Source of the DNA: an uncultured Clostridia bacterium
GTDB lineage: Bacteria > Bacillota_A > Clostridia > Christensenellales > CAG-138
Assembly (NCBI GenBank): GCA_946623765.1
Contig: CAMORL010000073.1
Coordinates: 1-7,785 of the forward strand
Length of the DNA stretch: 7,785 nt
Direction of reading: 5' to 3'
The position numbers and the translations under genes were made by a program. The notes beneath the pieces are model-generated. The model saw nothing but the letters and a program-made list of their open reading frames with translations. It ran no database searches and was not told the DNA's origin. Positions 1 through 4,005 of this stretch are shown piece after piece (the first letter of the stretch is position 1; every line of letters starts with the position of its first letter).

Positions 1-296
1 CGGTGGTCTCGGGACTCGGCAGCGCGCAGAAGGTGATCGAAATGATCAAGGAAGGTCGTGTGCATTACGATCTCGTCGAGATCATGGCATGCCGCGGCGG
101 CTGCATCTCCGGCGCGGGTCAGCCCTACATCTCGCAGCGTCACCGCGCCAAGCGCGGCGAGGGTCTGTACCGTTCCGACCGCGTGTCGATGATCAAGCGC
201 TCGCAGGACAATCCGCTGATGAACGAGCTCTATGCGACCGTTCTGAAGGGCAGAGAGCATGAGCTTCTGCATGTGGACTATCTGAAACGTCAATGA
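1..296 (+). CDS. [FeFe] hydrogenase, C-terminal part (5' end outside window)
   Basis: This is the end of a catalytic [FeFe]-hydrogenase subunit, which interconverts protons plus reduced ferredoxin (or NADH) and H2 at the H-cluster in the cytoplasm of fermentative anaerobes. The reading frame is open from the window edge (first full codon at 3) to TGA at 294-296, giving 97 residues. Residues 26-41 of the fragment read EIMACRGGCISGAGQP, the third H-cluster motif (family form MACPGGCxxGGGQP). Cys30 and Cys34 correspond to the two cysteines that hold the [4Fe-4S] subcluster and bridge it to the diiron site. The remainder matches the small-subunit-like tail, with LYRSD and the SQDNPLMNELY segment (family SHENP-like). 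Oddities are Arg for the usual Pro and Ala for a Gly in the motif. N-terminal ferredoxin domains and motifs 1 and 2 lie outside the window, so the subtype cannot be told. A strong terminator follows 8 nt later. Confidence 0.93.
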   Translation, partial: VVSGLGSAQKVIEMIKEGRVHYDLVEIMACRGGCISGAGQPYISQRHRAKRGEGLYRSDRVSMIKRSQDNPLMNELYATVLKGREHELLHVDYLKRQ

Positions 297-303
297 TCGA
301 CCG

Positions 304-338
304 GGCAAATACCCGTTCCGCGCGGACGGGTATTTGCC
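304..338 (+). terminator. Intrinsic terminator after the hydrogenase gene
   Basis: A perfect 13-bp stem (304-316 with 326-338) closes a 9-nt loop, starting 8 nt after the hydrogenase stop codon. The trailing tract (TTCCTTTG) is pyrimidine-rich rather than a clean U-run, but stem strength and position fit the end of the hydrogenase transcript. Confidence 0.8.
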
Positions 339-391
339 TTCCTTTGTCCCAGAAATCCGTCCCGGCGGCATATTGACTTTCGCATCAGGGC

Positions 392-838
392 GTTCTAAAC
401 GCGCGGGACATCTTCTTTATCGGACGCGGGCTCGACTATGCGATTTGCCTCGAAGGCAGCCTCAAAATGAAGGAGATTTCGTATATCCACAGCGGGGCGT
501 ACGCGGCGGGTGAACTGAAGCACGGCACGATTTCGCTTGTCGAGGAAGGGACGCTCGTCATCGGCGTGCTCACGCAGAACAGTTTGGTCGAAAAGACCGT
601 CAGCAACATGGCAGAGTGCAAGGCACGCGGCTCGTATCTCATGGGGCTCACCGGCTACGGCAACTACAACGTCGAGGAAACGGCAAACTTCACGGTCTAC
701 GTGCCGAATACCGACCCGCATTTTATCGGCAGCATCGCGATCATACCGCTGCAGCTGCTTGCTTACTATACAAGCGTCGCCAAGGGGCTTGACGTCGATA
801 AACCCAGAAACCTCGCAAAGAGCGTTACGGTAGAATAA
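392..838 (+). pseudogene. glmS: glmS 3' fragment (glucosamine-6-phosphate synthase, second SIS domain only)
   Basis: The 148 codons ending at TAA 836-838 match the extreme C-terminus of glutamine-fructose-6-phosphate aminotransferase, which makes glucosamine-6-phosphate for cell-wall precursors. Recognisable blocks are DIFFIGRGLDYAICLEGSLK, KEISYIHSGAYAAGELKHGT, IPLQLLAYY and the terminal DVDKPRNLAKSVTVE. Isomerase-site residues of the family (Glu in KEIS, His in LKHG, Lys in NLAKS) are kept. The intact enzyme has about 600 residues, so the N-terminal glutaminase domain, the first SIS domain and the start of the second are missing. An in-frame TGA at 374-376 sits just upstream, and homology starts near 392 with no start codon or ribosome binding site. 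The ATG at 467 lies inside the conserved domain and is not a natural start. The frame has no internal stop or frameshift, so truncation is recent, or the piece was carried in as a fragment. Function as an enzyme is very unlikely. Confidence 0.88.
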
Positions 839-1163
839 GGGGGCACAGACAGCGGCGAACGCGGCCATCAGACCGGGCGCATTTCTGTTTTCATCCTTTT
901 TACATATGCTTTGATCTTGGGAATTGTTGGGCAGCAAATCGCACATCAAACGGCATTGCAATATATTCCCGTGTGTGAATACTCAGCTTCCCCTCCGCGA
1001 GGGTGCTGTTCCGTTCATACAAAAGGGACCGATGAAACCTTTTCACCGGCTCTGTGATATTCTTACAGTTATACCGGAACGTTGGAATTGACAACATTTT
1101 TGACAACACTCTGATCATAAACGATTGTTTTTCTATGACTTTTTGAACGGATTGAACCAAATG
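839..1163. other. Gene-free stretch, possible mobile-element remnant
   Basis: No credible coding region is seen on either strand. The sequence becomes more AT-rich than its neighbours toward 1163. A minus-strand frame at 900-1160 is open, but its product shows no family I recognise and no good ribosome binding site. The stretch ends in a pair of TTGACAACA nonamers (1088-1108) and a terminator hairpin. Given the tRNA half-gene at 1239, it may be the end of an element that once sat in a tRNA-Met gene. That is inference from position only. Confidence 0.45.
1088..1108. repeat. Paired direct repeat TTGACAACA, left copy
   Basis: Two identical nonamers TTGACAACA occur at 1088-1096 and 1100-1108, a 12-nt period. 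The same nonamer pair recurs at 1526-1545 on the other side of the tRNA remnants. Short phased direct repeats close to a tRNA attachment site are typical of arm-type binding sites for tyrosine recombinases, but no integrase gene is present to confirm this. They contain the -35 hexamer TTGACA, yet no -10 box lies at a usable distance. Confidence 0.6.
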
Positions 1164-1199
1164 AAAAACGCCGAAAATCCAGATATTTAGGCGTTTTTT
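1164..1199. terminator. Hairpin terminator, possibly bidirectional
   Basis: A 9-bp stem (AAAAACGCC at 1164-1172 with GGCGTTTTT at 1190-1198) closes a 17-nt loop and runs into a T-run at 1194-1199. The A-run on the 5' side means it could also stop minus-strand transcripts. The large loop makes it weaker than the neighbouring terminators. It ends no recognised gene and may belong to the lost element left of the tRNA-Met remnant. Confidence 0.6.
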
Positions 1200-1238
1200 G
1201 CGTATTTACCGCTTTTTTCGACATTTGCAATTTTGCCC

Positions 1239-1283
1239 TTCATACCCGACCTGTCATCCGTTCGAATCGGATCGCCGCTACCA
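1239..1283 (+). pseudogene. 3' half of an elongator tRNA-Met(CAU) gene, attachment-site remnant
   Basis: The sequence parses exactly as the 3' part of a tRNA. The anticodon loop TTCATAC (1239-1245, CAT at 1241-1243) is followed by the 3' anticodon strand CCGAC, variable loop CTGTC, T-stem ATCCG, T-loop TTCGAAT, T-stem CGGAT, acceptor strand CGCCGCT, discriminator A and encoded CCA (1281-1283). The T at position 72 can pair with A1 or G1, unlike the C1xA72 mismatch of initiator tRNA, so elongator tRNA-Met is the best reading; tRNA-Ile2 is the alternative. Nothing upstream can supply the acceptor 5' strand, the D-arm or the matching GTCGG strand, so this is not a working tRNA. A break exactly at the anticodon loop is what remains when a tyrosine-recombinase element crosses over there, which makes this a likely attR-type scar. 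Confidence 0.8.
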
Positions 1284-1289
1284 AAAAAT

Positions 1290-1317
1290 CAGCCCCCTTC
1301 ATGGGGGCTGTTTTTTT
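1290..1317 (+). terminator. Intrinsic terminator after tRNA-Met remnant
   Basis: A perfect 8-bp stem (CAGCCCCC at 1290-1297 with GGGGGCTG at 1303-1310) closes a TTCAT loop and is followed by seven T residues. It begins 7 nt after the encoded CCA, the normal place for a tRNA gene terminator, so it may be the original terminator of the disrupted tRNA gene. Confidence 0.88.
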
Positions 1318-1336
1318 GTCGCGCCTGGGGTAGCGA

Positions 1337-1425
1337 GAACGGGCGCGTCAGCGTCCGTTCGTATACGCGGCTTTGCCGCGTCGCCGGAGATTCTTCCGCT
1401 GTCTAAGCAATCAGAAGAATCTCCG
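1337..1425. repeat. Three consecutive stem-loops between the two tRNA tails
   Basis: Stem-loop 1 pairs 1337-1346 with 1351-1360 (10 bp including one G-T) around a GTCA tetraloop. Stem-loop 2 pairs ACGCGG (1365-1370) with CCGCGT (1376-1381) around five bases. Stem-loop 3 pairs 1385-1396 with 1414-1425 (12 bp, perfect) around 17 nt, and its 3' arm runs directly into the second tRNA tail. The density of structure in non-coding DNA, with a terminator at 1450, would fit a short structured RNA or a palindromic repeat element. I do not recognise a family. Confidence 0.55.
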
Positions 1426-1426
1426 T

Positions 1427-1444
1427 ATCGGATCGCCGCTACCA
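1427..1444 (+). repeat. Second copy of the tRNA-Met 3' end (18-bp direct repeat)
   Basis: ATCGGATCGCCGCTACCA at 1427-1444 repeats 1266-1283 exactly, at an offset of 161 bp. It covers the end of the T-loop, the 3' T-stem strand, the acceptor strand, the discriminator and CCA. Upstream of it the similarity stops, apart from a CG dinucleotide one base further out, and the 5' T-stem is replaced by the arm of a hairpin. As a second tail ending in CCA and followed by its own terminator, it looks like the edge of another integration event in the same tRNA or a partial tandem duplication. Confidence 0.75.
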
Positions 1445-1449
1445 TTCAG

Positions 1450-1475
1450 AAAAGCCCGAGAATTCGGGCTTTTTT
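1450..1475 (+). terminator. Intrinsic terminator after second tRNA tail
   Basis: A stem of up to 10 bp (AAAAGCCCGA at 1450-1459 with TCGGGCTTTT at 1464-1473) closes a GAAT tetraloop and is followed by a T-run to 1475. It starts 6 nt after the CCA of the second tRNA tail. Its sequence is unrelated to the terminator at 1290, so the two tails are not simple copies of one tRNA-plus-terminator unit. Confidence 0.87.
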
Positions 1476-1525
1476 CGTACTCTGCTTTTTGCAGAAACAG
1501 TTCAATTTTGTGCTCTTTTTGGGCT

Positions 1526-1545
1526 TTGACAACATTTTGACAACA
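1526..1545. repeat. Paired direct repeat TTGACAACA, right copy
   Basis: TTGACAACA occurs at 1526-1534 and 1537-1545 with an 11-nt period, matching the pair at 1088-1108. The two pairs bracket both tRNA tails. The 100 nt between the terminator at 1475 and the promoter at 1580 hold nothing else I can name. Confidence 0.6.
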
Positions 1546-1579
1546 TGGATGTCCGGCGAAATGCCCATAAGAAATTGAT

Positions 1580-1608
1580 TTGACTTCCTGTACGACTGCC
1601 TATATAAT
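1580..1608 (+). promoter_or_regulatory. Sigma-A-type promoter
   Basis: TTGACT (1580-1585) and TATAAT (1603-1608) are separated by exactly 17 nt in an AT-rich setting, a near-consensus housekeeping promoter with expected start near 1615. It reads into the short leader frame and the broken dehydrogenase. No terminator is visible between here and 2452, so transcripts may run on into the STAS operon. Confidence 0.82.
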
Positions 1609-1669
1609 ATAATTTATGAAAATATAATTTTACGATATGCTGCGCATGTGCGGGAGGAGGATGATCCTG

Positions 1670-1765
1670 TTGAGCATTACTGCAGAGGAATTCGGAAAGC
1701 TGATGGACTTTGCAACTTTTATCAATAAGGATTATATTAGTTTTACGGCACGGTGGACGTACTGA
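1670..1765 (+). pseudogene. Short reading frame: 5' end of an unidentified gene, cut at a junction
   Basis: AGGAGG at 1655-1660 is followed 9 nt later by TTG (1670), which opens a 31-residue frame beginning MSITAEEFGKLMDFATFINK and ending at TGA 1763-1765. An in-frame ATG at 1661 is possible but sits with no spacing behind the ribosome binding site. The product is acidic and helical-looking and belongs to no family I recognise. Only about the first 24 codons look like original coding sequence. From about 1741 the DNA is dehydrogenase sequence read in the wrong frame. So this seems to be the promoter, leader and start of one gene joined by deletion to the 3' part of another. A genuine small protein cannot be excluded. 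Confidence 0.5.
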
Positions 1766-2370
1766 TCAACAACGCCGGGATCTCTCCCATGTGTGACAGC
1801 GGAACGACGGAGGAAGGCTTTGAGGTTGTCTTTGCCACCAACTATCTGGGGCATTTTCTGCTGACGCAGCTACTCCTTCCGCATATGGCGCCGAACGGAC
1901 GAATTATTAACGTAAGCAGCGATATGCACAACCCGCCCGGAGGCATCGAGTGGAAGGGCGTGGGATATCTGGCGCATGAGGCGATGACAGATCGGCGGCG
2001 GTATTCCTATTCCAAGCTTTGCGCGATCTATTTTACGCTGAAACTGGATGAGCTGCTGAAGAAGCAGGGCTCGTCAATATCCGTCAACTCTTTCAATCCC
2101 GGCTTTATGGCAGCGACCAACTTCTCCGGCGGACATACGGACAAGGCAAGAGCGCTGGTTGTAAAGACCACCATGCCGGATCGCTACGGAGAGCTGGGGA
2201 CGTCTTCCGACGCGCTGGCGCAGATCGCCGTGGACAGCCGGTTTGACGGTGTATCGGGGCAGTACTTTGACAGAAGCACGAATACGAAGGATTCATCAGC
2301 TCTTTCCTACAGTAAAGAAAATCGAGATGAACTGTGGGATAAAAGTCTGGAGTATTGCGGTTTGCGGTAA
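1741..2370 (+). pseudogene. Short-chain dehydrogenase/reductase lacking its N-terminus
   Basis: The frame after TAG 1738-1740 starts FYGTVDVLINNAG and continues as a classical SDR of the retinol-dehydrogenase/WWOX-like group to TAA 2368-2370. Visible elements are the NNAG motif, the VSS strand with the catalytic Ser (near 1908-1917), YSYSK with the catalytic Tyr and Lys (about 2005-2019), and the NSFNPGF segment after it. About 80 N-terminal residues, including the TGxxxGxG dinucleotide-binding motif, are missing, so NAD(P) binding and hence activity should be lost. GTG at 1753 is the first possible start but lies inside a core strand and has no ribosome binding site at proper distance. The upstream leader runs in a different frame. 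Beyond the junction there are no internal stops, so truncation appears fairly recent. The natural substrate is unknown. Confidence 0.83.
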
Positions 2371-2451
2371 GCAGAATCTCCCCGTTCCGTGTCTAATTTA
2401 TAAAGTAATTGCAGAAAGGCGCAACCAAAATCAATCACAGGAGGGACCATT

Positions 2452-2751
2452 ATGTTGAACATCGAAACGAAACGGAACGCGTCCGAACTGACCGTCGAGC
2501 TTTCCGGACGGCTGGATACGAACACAGCATCGGAGCTCGAAGCGGCGCTGAAAACTGCGCTCGAGGGCGTCGAGGAACTGACCTTCGATTTCGAAAAGCT
2601 GGATTACATTTCATCCGCAGGTCTTCGCGTACTGCTTGCGACACAGAAGACGATGAACCGGCAGGGCAGCATGAAGGTCAAAAACGCAAACGAGATCATC
2701 ATGGAGATCTTTGAGGTCACCGGTTTTGCGGACATTCTGACGATCGAATAA
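2452..2751 (+). CDS. STAS-domain protein, anti-sigma-factor-antagonist type (SpoIIAA/RsbV-like)
   Basis: A 99-residue single STAS domain of the usual length for SpoIIAA/RsbV proteins. In partner switching these small cytoplasmic proteins, when unphosphorylated, bind an anti-sigma kinase and free its target; phosphorylation on a conserved Ser switches them off. The sequence shows the N-terminal strands with LSGRLDT (residues 17-23), the DYISSAGLRVLL signature (51-62) with Ser55 as likely phosphosite, and the C-terminal FEVTGFADIL helix region. The start is fixed by AGGAGGG (2439-2445), 6 nt before ATG. No cognate RsbW/SpoIIAB kinase, PP2C phosphatase or sigma factor is nearby. The gene instead leads an apparent operon with a GAF-ABC ATPase 27 nt downstream, so it may regulate that transporter or respond together with it. 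STAS fold certain; role inferred. Confidence 0.92.
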   Translation: MLNIETKRNASELTVELSGRLDTNTASELEAALKTALEGVEELTFDFEKLDYISSAGLRVLLATQKTMNRQGSMKVKNANEIIMEIFEVTGFADILTIE

Positions 2752-2778
2752 AGAAAAGGAACGAGAGGGGTATCGCAA

Positions 2779-3999
2779 ATGGCAGAGGAAAAACGATTTA
2801 CAAAAGCAACGTGGCAGATCATGGAACAGCTCCTCGAGGTAGATAACCTCGACGATGCGCTGTCCGGAAGTCTGGAGATCATTGTCAAAACGCTGAACAG
2901 CGAAGCGGGCGCGATCTGGCTTCTCGATTCGAAAACGGATCGGTTGAGCCCGATGTTCCATATCGGCCCTGCCGACATTTCCAACATTACCGTGGAAAAC
3001 GTGCTCGGCATCGAGGGCGTCGTCACCGAGACCGGCAAATCCGTCATCGTGGAGGACGCGGCAAGCGACGCGCGTTTCGACGGCTCGGTGTTCGACGATA
3101 ACGGACTCGTCACCAAGACCATGATCTGCGTCCCGCTGAACAATCTGCACGAGGTCATCGGCTGCGTGCAGATCGTCAACAAAAAGGACGGTACGCTGTA
3201 CGACGCGGAAGAGCTGCAGCTGTGCGAACGCATGGCGTCGCTGGCGGCGATCACGATCGACGAAAAGGGACTGATCGTCGACCTCGGCGAACAGAAGGAA
3301 GTGCTTGCGTCGCTAAAGAACATCACCAAAGAGTTTCCGTCCGGCGACGGCGTGCTGAAGGTTTTGAAGGGCGTCAATCTCGACATTTATAAGAACGAGT
3401 TTGTGGTCGTGCTCGGCGAATCCGGCTGCGGCAAATCCACGATGATGAACATCGTGGGCGGCATGGACTTTCTGACCGACGGCGAGCTGATCGTGGAGGG
3501 CAAAGACTTCTCGCATCCGTCCGACGCGGAGCTGACGCAGTACCGGCGCGAGTACATCGGCTTCATTTTCCAGGCGTATAATCTGATGCCGAACCTCACC
3601 GCGCTCGAAAACGTGCAGTTTATTGCGGAACTGGTCAAAGACCCGATGCCTGCGGAGGAGGCGATCGAAAAGGTCGGTTTAACTTCCCGCGCCAACAATT
3701 ATCCCGGTCAGATGTCCGGCGGACAGCAGCAGCGCGTGTCGATCGCGCGCGCGATCGTGAAGCGTCCGAAGCTGATCTTTGCCGACGAGCCGACGGCGGC
3801 GCTCGACTATACCACGAGCATTGAAGTTCTGTCTGTCATTGAAGACATCGTCCGCAATCAGGGTGCGACGGTCATGATGGTTACGCACAACCCGGAGATC
3901 GCGAAAATGGCGGATCGCGTGGTGAAGATGCGAAACGGCAGGATCGCCAGCATCAAGAAGAACCTGCATCCGGTCAACGCGGAAGAACTGGTCTGGTGA
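2779..3999 (+). CDS. ABC transporter ATPase with N-terminal GAF sensor domain
   Basis: A 406-residue fusion. Residues about 10-165 form a GAF domain, seen in VEDAASDARF, TMICVPL, VIGCVQIVNKKDG and the closing helix CERMASLAAITI. GAF domains bind small ligands or mediate dimerisation. Residues about 175-395 are a complete MacB/LolD-type ATPase: Walker A GESGCGKST (213-221), Q-loop Gln265, signature SGGQQQR (313-319), Walker B LIFADEP (332-338) with Glu337, D-loop ALD (341-343) and H-loop His370. Stand-alone LolD/MacB-like ATPases have about 220-250 residues, and when ABC ATPases carry regulatory domains these are usually C-terminal (CBS, NIL), so the N-terminal GAF is notable. ATG 2779 follows GAGAGGGG with 8 nt spacing. 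The permease starts 6 nt after the stop, so the pair very likely forms one membrane complex. The ligand cannot be read from sequence. Confidence 0.93.
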   Translation: MAEEKRFTKATWQIMEQLLEVDNLDDALSGSLEIIVKTLNSEAGAIWLLDSKTDRLSPMFHIGPADISNITVENVLGIEGVVTETGKSVIVEDAASDARFDGSVFDDNGLVTKTMICVPLNNLHEVIGCVQIVNKKDGTLYDAEELQLCERMASLAAITIDEKGLIVDLGEQKEVLASLKNITKEFPSGDGVLKVLKGVNLDIYKNEFVVVLGESGCGKSTMMNIVGGMDFLTDGELIVEGKDFSHPSDAELTQYRREYIGFIFQAYNLMPNLTALENVQFIAELVKDPMPAEEAIEKVGLTSRANNYPGQMSGGQQQRVSIARAIVKRPKLIFADEPTAALDYTTSIEVLSVIEDIVRNQGATVMMVTHNPEIAKMADRVVKMRNGRIASIKKNLHPVNAEELVW

Positions 4000-4005
4000 T
4001 CTGCC

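Noticed and set aside
373..401. Promoter before the glmS remnant
   Set aside because: TTGACT at 373 is followed after 17 nt by TAAACG, only three matches to the -10 box.
395..961. 188-residue open frame on the minus strand
   Set aside because: It lies antisense over the glmS remnant, whose plus-strand frame matches a known family throughout; the minus-strand product resembles nothing and reflects GC-rich codon bias.
1088..1121. TTGACA hexamers as promoter -35 boxes
   Set aside because: Neither copy here, nor those at 1526 and 1537, has a TATAAT-like box at 16-18 nt.
900..1160. 86-residue minus-strand frame
   Set aside because: No recognisable family, no good ribosome binding site, and it runs through the nonamer repeats. 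It could be remnant coding sequence but I cannot support it.
1200..1283. Complete functional tRNA gene
   Set aside because: The 3' half is perfect, but no acceptor 5' strand, D-arm or 5' anticodon strand can be found in the upstream 40 nt.
1385..1444. Integron attC-like site
   Set aside because: The long hairpin was considered, but the conserved GTTRRRY/RYYYAAC core sites are absent and no integrase is present.
1198..1578. 126-residue plus-strand frame
   Set aside because: It runs through two terminators, two tRNA tails and three hairpins, so it is chance open sequence.
2604..3386. 260-residue minus-strand frame
   Set aside because: Antisense shadow of the STAS and GAF-ABC genes; Ser-rich translation typical of reverse reading of GC-rich coding DNA.
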